DNA from: Candidatus Nomurabacteria bacterium GW2011_GWC2_42_20
GTDB lineage: Bacteria > Patescibacteriota > Minisyncoccia > Phycocordibacterales > UBA1550
Direction: 5' to 3'
DNA: 32,778 bases
Assembly (NCBI GenBank): GCA_000998425.1
Contig: LCDG01000010.1
Coordinates: 1 to 32,778, forward strand
The notes under the pieces were generated by a model. It worked only from the letters and a program-made list of their open reading frames with translations. It was not told the DNA's origin and did no database searches. Positions within the stretch are counted from its first letter, which is position 1. Each line of letters opens with the position of its first letter. This document shows positions 1 through 8,985 of this stretch, piece by piece. The translations under genes and the position numbers were made by a program.

Positions 1-27
1 CGCATCATAGCACGCAAAAATCAAACA

Positions 28-57
28 AAAAACCCTCGGCCGAAACTGAGGGTTTTT
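28..57 (-). terminator. Rho-independent terminator downstream of tmk
   Basis: AAACCCTC..GAGGGTTT hairpin with flanking A/T runs. Confidence 0.7.
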
Positions 58-70
58 AATAAAAAGCTTT

Positions 71-769
71 TTATTTTTTTAATACGATTTCACGAATCTT
101 CATATGAATTTCTTCAGGACTTAACTCGTAAGCGGAGAGTGCTGAATTCTGACCAGGAACCACACACTGGATGATCTTCCATCCAAAAAAGTCTGCATAG
201 AGTCTCCCCGCCTTAGTGCCATTCCTGACGTATTCCATATCAGACTCAACCGCATCGGGACTCTCTCCTTTTTCTTGCGCACGTTTAAGCGCTCGTGCAT
301 AAGAAACTTCGGGAGGAAGATCAAGGTAGATGGTTACATCTGGTTTCGGTATCCCCAGTTGGTTATACTCGAGATCGTAAAGCCAGTTCGCGAAATTGAG
401 TATCTCTACGTCAGATTTCAGTTTCCCCCCCTGATGTAAAAGATTTGATTCGACGTACCGGTCAAAAATTACAACATCATTGCGTTTAATCAAACCCTGA
501 AGATATTCCAGTGATTCAAACCTGTCTTGCGCATAAATGCGTGATGCCAGCTTAGGATTCGAGTTCACAAAATCATATTCGGAAGCACGCGATGATTTCA
601 AGAACTCAAACAACATTCTTCCGGCAGGAGTGCCATCGTAGCGGGGAAAGGAAATGCGCCCGACTTTAAAGTTATTCTGCCTAAGAAAACCGGCGAGAAG
701 TTCGGTTTGTGTCGCCTTACCCGAACCATCAGAACCTTCAATTGCAATCAGCTTTATTTTTTTCGACAT
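71..769 (-). CDS. tmk: Thymidylate kinase
   Basis: P-loop start IAIEGSDGSGKATQTELLAGFLR and DRYVESNLLHQGGKL; full-length ORF of 232 aa. Confidence 0.9.
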   Translation of the reverse strand: MSKKIKLIAIEGSDGSGKATQTELLAGFLRQNNFKVGRISFPRYDGTPAGRMLFEFLKSSRASEYDFVNSNPKLASRIYAQDRFESLEYLQGLIKRNDVVIFDRYVESNLLHQGGKLKSDVEILNFANWLYDLEYNQLGIPKPDVTIYLDLPPEVSYARALKRAQEKGESPDAVESDMEYVRNGTKAGRLYADFFGWKIIQCVVPGQNSALSAYELSPEEIHMKIREIVLKK

Positions 770-837
770 TTGAAACCTCCACTAAAAATTTAAGATCAAA
801 AAACCTCTATCTTTCTACCACAAAGTAGGAGAAATAT

Positions 838-1260
838 CTACTTCCCAGTGCTCCCAAACCCACCGTGCCCGCGCGATGTGTCAGATAGCTCTGTAACTTC
901 TTTTATGTCCGCTCGCTCCACTTTCTGAATAAGCATTTGCGCAACTTTGTGCCCAGCTGTGATTGTGTAATCATCATCGCTTAGATTTACGACTCCTGCT
1001 TTTATTTCTCCACGATACCCAGCATCTATTACGCCACCAAGGTTTTTTAAACCATGAACCATTGATAGTCCGCTCTTGTCCCAAATGAGCCCAACGTATC
1101 CATCTGGGATCTCTATGGCAATACCAGTCCCAACAAGAACCCGTGCGCCGACTGGGATACTAACACTTTCAATAGCGTACAGATCAAATCCAGCGTCACC
1201 GTGATGCGCGTAGGTTGGCAATTTCGCATCCTTGTGTATTTTTTTTACCCTAATCTCCAT
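838..1260 (-). CDS. dut: dUTP diphosphatase
   Basis: HHGDAGFDLYA, DKSGLSMVHGLKNLGGVIDAGYRGEI and C-terminal RGHGGFGSTG motifs. Confidence 0.93.
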   Translation of the reverse strand: MEIRVKKIHKDAKLPTYAHHGDAGFDLYAIESVSIPVGARVLVGTGIAIEIPDGYVGLIWDKSGLSMVHGLKNLGGVIDAGYRGEIKAGVVNLSDDDYTITAGHKVAQMLIQKVERADIKEVTELSDTSRGHGGFGSTGK

Positions 1261-1288
1261 TAGTTGAAATTATAGCATTAAAAACAAA

Positions 1289-1314
1289 ACCCCGCAGTTT
1301 TGTGACTGCGGGGT
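1289..1314 (-). terminator. Terminator between dCMP deaminase gene and dut
   Basis: ACCCCGCAGT/ACTGCGGGGT 10-bp stem flanked by A/T runs. Confidence 0.7.
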
Positions 1315-1325
1315 AAAAAACAACT

Positions 1326-1925
1326 TTATTCCTGCTTATTTGTAGCACCAATTGGGTCATACCCGTTCAAGGCAATCCACTTCTCTAAAAACGGAGAGGT
1401 ATATTTGATTACCTCAACACCTCGTTCGCGAAAATAGTCTGTCACAAACTCCTCTCTCCCATACTCCCAGATGTAGTAAACTTTTTTGATTCCCTTGTTT
1501 ACCATCTGTTTTGCACAACTAAAACATGGGTGAAGTGTGACAATCATGCTCACGTCTTGAAGCCCCAGAGTACTCACAGTCAGATTGCCGATGGCGTTCA
1601 ACTCGGCGTGCGACCCGCGACACAAACCTTTGCCTTCATGGATCTTGCCATCGACTACACGCGCGCATCCTACTTCTCGCGGATCGACATCCCCGCTCGT
1701 TGCGCCATTGTAACCCGATGAAAGAAAATGTGCGCACCCATAAAAGATGACAGCGCCAACCTCGTAAAAAAGGCATGTTGGTCTCTGTGAAATAACGATT
1801 GCTTGTTGAGCAAAGATATCCAAGTGGCTTGGCCTGGTATAATTACTACGAAGCTTTTTCTTGAACATTTTCCCGAGCACCTCTGTATCAGTACCAGGAA
1901 CCCACTTCAAAACTTCTTTAGACAT
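1326..1925 (-). CDS. dCMP deaminase-family (cytidine/deoxycytidylate deaminase) protein
   Basis: Zinc-binding HAELNAI and HPCFSCAKQMVNKGIKKVYY motifs. Confidence 0.85.
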   Translation of the reverse strand: MSKEVLKWVPGTDTEVLGKMFKKKLRSNYTRPSHLDIFAQQAIVISQRPTCLFYEVGAVIFYGCAHFLSSGYNGATSGDVDPREVGCARVVDGKIHEGKGLCRGSHAELNAIGNLTVSTLGLQDVSMIVTLHPCFSCAKQMVNKGIKKVYYIWEYGREEFVTDYFRERGVEVIKYTSPFLEKWIALNGYDPIGATNKQE

Positions 1926-2000
1926 AACATTCCTCCTTGTAAAAGTACAAAAGAATCAACTAAAACAAGTATATCACAATTTTTACAAAAAGTCCAGAGA

Positions 2001-2029
2001 TTGACAAAGTGCAACAAAATAAGTAGAGT
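2001..2029 (+). promoter_or_regulatory. Sigma70-type promoter for thyA
   Basis: TTGACA, 17-nt spacer, TAGAGT; thyA ORF begins at 2077 after AAGGAG. Confidence 0.65.
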
Positions 2030-2076
2030 GACAACAGTAACAAGTAGTACATTCTCAACAATACAAGGAGTATGCA

Positions 2077-2994
2077 ATGAAACAATATCTAGACCTACTT
2101 CGCCATATTCAAACAAACGGTGTAATAAAGGGCGATCGTACTGGCACTGGAACAAAATCAGTTTTTGGGTACCAAATGCGGTTCGATCTATCTGAAGGCT
2201 TCCCTATTATCACTACAAAAAAGATCCCAATGAGACTCGTTATCACGGAGCTCTTGTGGTTTCTGGCCGGCAACACGAATATCAAGTATCTCGTAGGGCA
2301 CGACAACCATATTTGGGACGAGTGGCCGTACAAAGCCTACCTGAAAAAACTCGGGAAACCTGTACCAAAAACCGATTCTGACGAATGGAAAAAAGGCTTA
2401 GCTCAGTTTATTCTTGGGATAAAGCACAATGACGAGTTTGCAAAAGAACACGGCGAGCTCGGTCCTGTGTACGGAAAGCAGTGGCGCTCGTGGACTGCGC
2501 CAAATGGGCAAACAATTGATCAGATTGCGCAAGTTGTCGAACAGGTAAAAAAGTCTCCGGATTCACGTCGTCTCATTGTGTCAGCATGGAACGTTGCCGA
2601 CATCGATGAAATGGCAAAATCGGGCCTTCCACCATGCCATTGCTTGTTTCAATTCTATGTGGCAAACGGGAAGCTATCGTGTCAACTCTACCAGAGAAGC
2701 TGTGACACGTTTCTGGGGGTTCCATTCAATATAGCATCCTACGCACTCCTCACCATGATGATTGCACAGATATGCGGGCTGGAGCCTGGCGAATTTATCT
2801 GGGTTGGCGGAGATGTTCATCTCTACCTTAACCACATGGAACAAGTCGAATTGCAACTTTCTCGTACACCTCGCTTACTTCCAAAGATGCTGATCAACCG
2901 TAAAGTGACTGACATCTTTGGTTTTAAAACAGGCGATTTTATGCTCGACTGGTATGACCCGTATCCGGCAATCAAAGCACCGATTGCAGTGTAA
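2077..2994 (+). CDS. thyA: Thymidylate synthase
   Basis: [45 protein letters not shown] and [25 protein letters not shown]. Confidence 0.96.
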   Translation: MKQYLDLLRHIQTNGVIKGDRTGTGTKSVFGYQMRFDLSEGFPIITTKKIPMRLVITELLWFLAGNTNIKYLVGHDNHIWDEWPYKAYLKKLGKPVPKTDSDEWKKGLAQFILGIKHNDEFAKEHGELGPVYGKQWRSWTAPNGQTIDQIAQVVEQVKKSPDSRRLIVSAWNVADIDEMAKSGLPPCHCLFQFYVANGKLSCQLYQRSCDTFLGVPFNIASYALLTMMIAQICGLEPGEFIWVGGDVHLYLNHMEQVELQLSRTPRLLPKMLINRKVTDIFGFKTGDFMLDWYDPYPAIKAPIAV

Positions 2995-3009
2995 AATAGT
3001 ACCAACTCA

Positions 3010-3039
3010 AAAGCCGACAATCTTGCGATTGTCGGCTTT
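3010..3039. terminator. Bidirectional terminator between convergent thyA and rplK
   Basis: AAAGCCGACAATC/GATTGTCGGCTTT 13-bp stem, TTGC loop, T-run. Confidence 0.8.
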
Positions 3040-3061
3040 TTTCTTTGATTTTTGTGGGGTT

Positions 3062-3484
3062 TTATTTCACTTCAATTCCTGCTGAACGCGCTGTGCCAGC
3101 AATTATTTTCATTGCAGCCTCCACGTCATTTGCAGAAAGATCAGGCATCTTCTTTTCTGCGATTTCGCGAAGCTGTGCTTTGGTGATTGATGCCACTTTG
3201 CTTGCGCCAGGCTTCTTTGAGCCACTCTTTACATCAGCCGCCTTGAGAATGAGCCCAGAAGCAGGTGGGGTCTTCATTACGAATGTAAAGGTGCGATCCT
3301 CGTACACAGTAATGACAACTGGAACCATATCTCCCATCTTATCCTTGGTAGCATCATTGAATTTTGTGACAAATTCACCAATGTTCACACCTGCCTGCCC
3401 GAGGGCGGGCCCCAAAGGAGGCGCTGGTGTTGCTTTACCGGCTGGAATGACTACCTTTACTTTTTTTGTTATTTTTTTTGCCAT
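3062..3484 (-). CDS. rplK: 50S ribosomal protein L11
   Basis: [38 protein letters not shown]. Confidence 0.97.
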   Translation of the reverse strand: MAKKITKKVKVVIPAGKATPAPPLGPALGQAGVNIGEFVTKFNDATKDKMGDMVPVVITVYEDRTFTFVMKTPPASGLILKAADVKSGSKKPGASKVASITKAQLREIAEKKMPDLSANDVEAAMKIIAGTARSAGIEVK

Positions 3485-3557
3485 AGTGTTGATGTTGGAA
3501 TTTGCTGAGTCTACCCTAAGTCGGGAGATTTTTCAAGCCCAGTGTTAGTTTTGGATA

Positions 3558-4103
3558 TTATATCTTATGAATTTGCAAAAAATCGAGCTCTACCGGTGTT
3601 TCGCGTCCGAACATTGAAACGAGTACTTTTGCGCGACCTCGTTCATTGTCTACCTCAGCAACCTTGCCTTCAAGATCCTTAAAGGGGCCGTCTACAATAG
3701 TTACTTGGTCTCCAACCACGAGGTCAATATTGTGTTTTGGCGTGTTTTCTGCCATGCGAGCAAAAAGAGCTTCTGCTTCTGCTTTTGCAAGAGGGACTGG
3801 AGTTACACCAGCACCAACAAAACCTGTTACACGAGGTGTGTTGCGAACAACATACCATGAATCATCGGTTACAATCATATCAACGAGAATGTATCCAGGA
3901 TAAATCTTTTCCTCGACTTCGACACGTTTTGTGCCCTTTACCTTTATTTTTTTCTCCATAGGAACAATGACATTAAATATCTTGTCCTCCATTCCCAATG
4001 ATTCAATGCGCTGCTTCAGGTTTCGAAGTACTGCATTTTCGTACCCAACGTATGTGTGAATCGCGTACCAATTGCGCTCTCCTGTTGTTTCTTGTTTTGC
4101 CAT
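3558..4103 (-). CDS. nusG: Transcription termination/antitermination protein NusG
   Basis: WYAIHTYVGYENAVLRNLKQRI, YPGYILVDM, VGDQVTIVDGPFKDLEGKV (KOW). Confidence 0.96.
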   Translation of the reverse strand: MAKQETTGERNWYAIHTYVGYENAVLRNLKQRIESLGMEDKIFNVIVPMEKKIKVKGTKRVEVEEKIYPGYILVDMIVTDDSWYVVRNTPRVTGFVGAGVTPVPLAKAEAEALFARMAENTPKHNIDLVVGDQVTIVDGPFKDLEGKVAEVDNERGRAKVLVSMFGRETPVELDFLQIHKI

Positions 4104-4121
4104 ATGAGTAGTAAATAAAAA

Positions 4122-4304
4122 TTAGCCAACAATGAACTTTTTAATTAATGTTGTGAAAAATGCATCAAACGCGCCTAGGTAGAGCGATGTTAAAATTGAA
4201 AGCACAATAACTAGCACAGTAAAAGCGACCGCCTGACGACGTGTTGGCCATGTGACGTGAGCGAGTTCGCCCTTTGACTCCTTTATGTATTCAATAAATT
4301 GCAT
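4122..4304 (-). CDS. secE: Preprotein translocase subunit SecE
   Basis: 60-aa single-TM protein with ELAHVTWPTRRQA, directly upstream of nusG. Confidence 0.9.
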   Translation of the reverse strand: MQFIEYIKESKGELAHVTWPTRRQAVAFTVLVIVLSILTSLYLGAFDAFFTTLIKKFIVG

Positions 4305-4309
4305 AATGT

Positions 4310-4440
4310 TGATTTTCTTTGAGTGAAACGAAGTTGAAAATCACACCCGCCTAAGTTTTTCTACGAAAAATTTAGGCGGGGAAATGACCTAATGTCGCTA
4401 CGCTCGTTATCTCATTTAAAAAACCGCCCCGCAGGGCTTT
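4310..4440. repeat. Structured intergenic element with two GAG-type capped stem-loops and a central 15-16 bp hairpin
   Basis: GATTTTC-TTTGAGTGAAACGAAGTT-GAAAATC on +; CCCGCCTAA.TTTTTC/GAAAAA.TTAGGCGGG; on - GGCGG..AAATGA-g-ATAACGAGCGTAGCGACATTAG-g-TCATTT..CCGCC. Confidence 0.6.
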
Positions 4441-4502
4441 TATTCACTATACTCTTTGCGGGAAGAAAAGTCAACGTCCCACAACCTCTCCAACAAAAAA
4501 AA

Positions 4503-4524
4503 CGCCCCACAAAGTTGTGGGGCG
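4503..4524 (-). terminator. Terminator hairpin downstream of 4558-5043
   Basis: CGCCCCACAA/TTGTGGGGCG perfect stem with A-run on the + strand. Confidence 0.7.
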
Positions 4525-4557
4525 GCAAAGCAGAATTTATCCTGCTTTATGTTTCGA

Positions 4558-5043
4558 TTAGGTGGCAACTTCCTTCTCTACCTTTTGTGCATGGGTGCCT
4601 TTAAGGCACATTTTTGTAAACAGCTGATTGAAGAAACCCCAGATGTGTTCCTGGCGCTTGTAGTCCGGAGTTCCTTCCTTAAAGGGCGACCGAAAATTCA
4701 GACAATGCAGGTCCGCAACGGATACATAAACGCGTGATCCTGCGAGTCCATAAAGTTCAGTGCCGACTGGCGCTGAAACCACACGAATCGCACGGAATTC
4801 ATGACCAGAAGAATGCTCTTGTTTCGACACACAGAAAATAATCCCTGCTGTTTCCACAAGACCGCAATAGCCATGCCATATGTTCTCAGCCTTGGTACTG
4901 ACAAACTCCACAGACGTCTTTTTGGGGCGTGGGGTGAAGTCTGGCTTAGGACCATGGACCTTATTGGGTCTTACAACCCTCGACATTGGCACTACGGTCT
5001 TTGCTTTTGCTTTCTTACTTTTTTTACCGTCGGGCTTTGACAT
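4558..5043 (-). CDS. Hypothetical protein with Lys-rich N-terminus
   Basis: 161-aa ORF, AGGAG-like SD upstream, terminator downstream; family not recognised. Confidence 0.7.
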   Translation of the reverse strand: MSKPDGKKSKKAKAKTVVPMSRVVRPNKVHGPKPDFTPRPKKTSVEFVSTKAENIWHGYCGLVETAGIIFCVSKQEHSSGHEFRAIRVVSAPVGTELYGLAGSRVYVSVADLHCLNFRSPFKEGTPDYKRQEHIWGFFNQLFTKMCLKGTHAQKVEKEVAT

Positions 5044-5174
5044 TATTTTCTCCTTTCAAGAGAAAAAGTTGTAGATACCTGCTGGTTTTCAAATCCTTAC
5101 TACTAGCTTAAATTATACACAACTTTCGTATTTTGTCAATAGGTAACATGCCTGAGTTTTAAGGGGTTTTTATA

Positions 5175-5214
5175 AAATAGAGGACACCTCTCGCATGAGA
5201 GGTGTCCTCTATTT
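5175..5214 (-). terminator. 18-bp perfect-stem terminator downstream of the SIMPL-domain gene
   Basis: AAATAGAGGACACCTCTC-GCAT-GAGAGGTGTCCTCTATTT. Confidence 0.75.
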
Positions 5215-5233
5215 GCCTTCCTTCCTAGTACCC

Positions 5234-6046
5234 CTACCGAATCTCGTATGTTACGGTAACATTAGAGACTATTTTCTCCTCTCCTTGAGGGATCTCTGGC
5301 ATAGAACTATCTGCGCCAAAATCAGCCTTCTCGCTCATCATTGTAGTGCGAGCATATATTGGGTAGTTGCCGCCTTCAGAAAATGACACTACGCGCACAA
5401 GCGTGACACCAAGATCGCGCGCAAGAACCTCTGCTTTTGAACGCGCCATTTCAATAGCAAGCTTCCTCGCTTCTGCCTTCAGCGCATCCTCATCATCAAT
5501 CGCAAAATTTGGGCCATACATTTCAGTAACACCAGCAGACGCAAGTTCCTCTACAAGCGTGTTCACTTTTTCTAGGTCGCGCATTTTAACATCTACAGTT
5601 TGAGAAACCTCGTACCCAACGATTACCTGTCTTCCTGGTCGAGGAGGCGGGCAGTTCAGCTCCATGCACGATGCTGTGCCTTCTTGCCACTCATACTTTG
5701 GATATGAGCTGTAATTCTGGGTTTTAATATCTTTGTCTGAAACACCAAGCTTACGCACAGCAGAAAGGGCTGCTCTTGTTTTTGCTGTTACTTTGTCTTG
5801 CGCATCGGAAACCTTTGCAGCACTCTCACGAACAGCAAAGGACACGTTTGCAATATCCGGTGGGGCAACTACTTCTCCTTCTCCTGAAACTGATATCGTA
5901 TTCGTTGCCGAAACACCACCACCGATAAAACGGTATCCTTTAACCTCAGTAATTATCATAGACCCCACAAGCACAGCACATAACATCGCGAGCACAGTGA
6001 CCGCCTTGAATAGTTTTGTCTTACTGTTTTCTTTGCTGTCGTCCAT
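5234..6046 (-). CDS. SIMPL (DUF541) domain protein, membrane-anchored
   Basis: N-terminal TM; ISVSGEGEVVAPPDIANVSFAV and IKTQNYSSYPKYEW typical of SIMPL/YggE proteins. Confidence 0.85.
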   Translation of the reverse strand: MDDSKENSKTKLFKAVTVLAMLCAVLVGSMIITEVKGYRFIGGGVSATNTISVSGEGEVVAPPDIANVSFAVRESAAKVSDAQDKVTAKTRAALSAVRKLGVSDKDIKTQNYSSYPKYEWQEGTASCMELNCPPPRPGRQVIVGYEVSQTVDVKMRDLEKVNTLVEELASAGVTEMYGPNFAIDDEDALKAEARKLAIEMARSKAEVLARDLGVTLVRVVSFSEGGNYPIYARTTMMSEKADFGADSSMPEIPQGEEKIVSNVTVTYEIR

Positions 6047-6060
6047 AATAATTTATCATT

Positions 6061-6438
6061 TTATTTAAGGATGTCATCCACCTGACGCAAGATAGTATCA
6101 AGAGAATAATCCGACTTAATAATGTACCCCTTTACCCCGAGTTCCATTCCCTCACTCATATTTTCAAGGTCCGATAATTGTGTTTCCATTATAACGGGGA
6201 TGTCCTTCCCCCAATCCTCTGCGCGAAGCTTTTTTAAAAACTCGATGCCAGTGACCTTCGGCATTATTAAATCTGTCATAATAAGATCTGGCTTCTCGCG
6301 AAGTGCCACCTCAAATCCTTCCTCTCCATCAAACGCCGAAAAAACTTCGTACTTACCTTGACCTCCTGCTACCAAACCATCTCGAAGAATCTTCGAAAGA
6401 ATCTTGTCATCGTCAACAATTAATATTTTTTTTGCCAT
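6061..6438 (-). CDS. Single-domain response regulator (CheY-like receiver)
   Basis: KILIVDDDKILSKIL, DLIMTDLIMPKVTGIEFLKKLR, no output domain. Confidence 0.93.
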   Translation of the reverse strand: MAKKILIVDDDKILSKILRDGLVAGGQGKYEVFSAFDGEEGFEVALREKPDLIMTDLIMPKVTGIEFLKKLRAEDWGKDIPVIMETQLSDLENMSEGMELGVKGYIIKSDYSLDTILRQVDDILK

Positions 6439-6456
6439 ATTTACCGCTTAATTATA

Positions 6457-8214
6457 CTACAAAGGAAGCGTGAAATAAAAGGTACTTCCCACTCCTTGTT
6501 TTGAACCCACCCCAACGACACCCCCGTGCGCATCAATAATACCTTTCACTATTACAAGTCCGAGCCCTGTGCCCTTGTGTTCTTCGTCCTTGCGAATACT
6601 AGAAGCAAATTGTGTGAATTTATTAAAAAGTTTTTCCATGTTTTCTCTTGTGATCCCCTCTCCCGTATCTGTCACAGCAACAACAACACAACTAGGCACC
6701 TGCGTAGTGTCAGATGTCATATTATCTGAAACCCATAGAGCGTTTATTGCCCTTGCCTCTTCCTCAAACGATTCACCCCTTTTATGCATAAAAATGGATA
6801 CCGTCACAAGACCACCGCTTGGTGTATATTTTAAAGCGTTTGAAAAAAGGTTGTTTAAGACCTGTTTTATTCTTTCATAATCAAATTCAATATTATTTGA
6901 TATATTTTCTGCGACAGCCAACCTTAAACTTACGCCGGCATTACTTGCGCCAGCTTCAAAAAAGTTTATTCTGTCTGTAATGATTTCCTTTATGTCGTTT
7001 TGCTTTTTATCGACAACCAATTTACCAGCCTCCAGCCTTGCAACATCTAAGAGATCATTTACCAAATCAAGCATTGAGGACGAGCTCTCGTAGAGCATTG
7101 AAACATACTCATTTGTTGCCTCTTTGTCTTCCAGAATTTTTGACGAACGCATTACCTCACCGATCTTTTTTATATTTCCAAGTGGTGAACGAAGTTCGTG
7201 CACCATAAGAGAAGTGAACTCATTGCGCATATTCTCAGCCTCTTTTTCGTGGGTAGTATCATGAAAGATGACAACACCCCCCAAAATCTGACCTTTATTG
7301 GGTCCAACATTTGACTTAACTGGAGATATTACGACTTGGTAATACTTGTTTCTAAAGAATACTTCAGGTTCGGTGATAGTTTTGTCTAGCTTTATTGCCT
7401 CTTCTAGTTTGCCCCTAATGTCAATGGCGTCTTTAAATGAATCTACGAAATCAAAAATTGTTGGTACAGAGTCCTCTTTGTACCCAACAATAAGCTTTGC
7501 AGTTGGGTTTGCTGCAATAACACGATACTCGCGATCAGTCATTATTACACCCTCGAGCATGCTTTCGAGCATGGCTGCTATTTTACCTTGTTCATTTTTT
7601 ATAACGTCCTCAAGTTTTGTTACCGCCTGTGATGCTTGATTCACAATCTTATATAGAATCTCCATTTCTGATTCCTTGTATAGACCTGCTTTTGTATGAG
7701 AAACAGTTAGCACACCAGCAAGCTCTCCTCCTATAACAAATGGGATGTTGAAATACGACCGCACAGGCTCTTCTGTGGCATCAAGCATGATCGCACCTTC
7801 TATCGTCTCTTCAACGTTCATATCAGAAATGTCTCTCCCCAAGAGCGCAGACAGGGAATCAAGCATGCGTCTCCGTATATCCCTTATGAAATTGTTCGAA
7901 ACAGATTGCTCTAAATCAACTTTAAAAACCACCTTTGATGGGTCCAAGAGCATGTAAGAAACAGCGCTGTACTCAATAAACTGATTTAGTGATCCAGCAA
8001 TCACATCGAGAATCTTTTGAATGTTTAGCGAGTAGCCGGTACGGTCTGATATTTCTTTCAAAATCGCAAGCTCATAAAGTCTGCGTTTTACTTCTCTATC
8101 CCTTTCTTCAAGCCCGCGCCGTATACGCCGAACGGCCAAATATGAAAAAATGATTACTAACAGGTATAGAGTAATAAGGACTGCGACAAGAGGAATAATT
8201 TCGCCTGAAACCAT
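6457..8214 (-). CDS. Membrane sensor histidine kinase (TM, GAF-like, PAS, HisKA, HATPase)
   Basis: FTSLMVHELRSPLGNIKKIGEVM H-box; FDYERIKQVLNNLFSNALKYTPSGG N-box; DTGEGI; GTGLGLVIVKGIIDAHGG. Confidence 0.94.
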   Translation of the reverse strand: MVSGEIIPLVAVLITLYLLVIIFSYLAVRRIRRGLEERDREVKRRLYELAILKEISDRTGYSLNIQKILDVIAGSLNQFIEYSAVSYMLLDPSKVVFKVDLEQSVSNNFIRDIRRRMLDSLSALLGRDISDMNVEETIEGAIMLDATEEPVRSYFNIPFVIGGELAGVLTVSHTKAGLYKESEMEILYKIVNQASQAVTKLEDVIKNEQGKIAAMLESMLEGVIMTDREYRVIAANPTAKLIVGYKEDSVPTIFDFVDSFKDAIDIRGKLEEAIKLDKTITEPEVFFRNKYYQVVISPVKSNVGPNKGQILGGVVIFHDTTHEKEAENMRNEFTSLMVHELRSPLGNIKKIGEVMRSSKILEDKEATNEYVSMLYESSSSMLDLVNDLLDVARLEAGKLVVDKKQNDIKEIITDRINFFEAGASNAGVSLRLAVAENISNNIEFDYERIKQVLNNLFSNALKYTPSGGLVTVSIFMHKRGESFEEEARAINALWVSDNMTSDTTQVPSCVVVAVTDTGEGITRENMEKLFNKFTQFASSIRKDEEHKGTGLGLVIVKGIIDAHGGVVGVGSKQGVGSTFYFTLPL

Positions 8215-8218
8215 AATT

Positions 8219-8488
8219 CTATTTAGTCTGTTTTACTTCAGGATACTTTATAAAAATTGGCCCAATCGAATTTTTAACAATCTGACCTGATAGTTCAACG
8301 TAAGTATCTATGAGGCTGTTGAGTGCTTCTATCGGGTCTCCAATTATCTCTATCACTACTCCACTATCCCCAATCCTTATGTTAGGAACTTTTTTTGCTC
8401 GTATAACCGCCATGTCGGGCCCGAGAATTACGCTTTGTTTCGCAATAATCTCTGACATCACCGATTTGTATTGTTCTGTTTGATCCAT
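8219..8488 (-). CDS. Hypothetical protein in histidine-kinase operon
   Basis: 89-aa ORF ending 5 bp before the HK start. Confidence 0.7.
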   Translation of the reverse strand: MDQTEQYKSVMSEIIAKQSVILGPDMAVIRAKKVPNIRIGDSGVVIEIIGDPIEALNSLIDTYVELSGQIVKNSIGPIFIKYPEVKQTK

Positions 8489-8496
8489 AATGGTAT

Positions 8497-8910
8497 TTAT
8501 TCCCCTTTAATAACTTTCAGAAGCTTGCTCGCGGCGACCCCCATAAACACATACCCTATTGTGTACAGCGAATCATGAGTGACCTTTAAATATGTGTGGT
8601 TTATGCTTTCAAACCATGGCACTTCTGTTGCAAAACCAAGAAAAACAAGTGTCATCCCAATACTAAAAAATGTGAGCACGCTGCCAAAAACTCCGCCGTG
8701 CATATGCCTACCACCAATCCACACCATCGCACTCGTTACTGAGGCCACGATAAGGAGCGACCACAAGGAGATTGTTTCGAGCATGTTGGATGGATCGTCT
8801 GGGACAATAAATTCCTGCAATGCTCCGAGCGGTTCGACTGTCTGCGAAAAAGCAATTGTTGGAATAGCAAACATTGTCACAAGACCTATGTATGTTCCAA
8901 TATGTTTCAT
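8497..8910 (-). CDS. Hypothetical membrane protein, probable signal peptide and 3 TM
   Basis: Hydrophobic N-terminus LVTMFAIPTIAFSQ plus three hydrophobic segments; first gene of HK operon. Confidence 0.7.
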   Translation of the reverse strand: MKHIGTYIGLVTMFAIPTIAFSQTVEPLGALQEFIVPDDPSNMLETISLWSLLIVASVTSAMVWIGGRHMHGGVFGSVLTFFSIGMTLVFLGFATEVPWFESINHTYLKVTHDSLYTIGYVFMGVAASKLLKVIKGE

Positions 8911-8985
8911 GAGTAAAAATTAAATAGCTGCTAACTTTTTTATTATACCATACCACTAAAAGTAAAATAGCTGTGCATTACGCCA

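Noticed and set aside
5367-6068. Long + strand ORFs (5367-5603, 5733-6068) antisense to the SIMPL gene
   Set aside because: Ser/Thr/Ala-rich shadow ORFs of a strong - strand gene.
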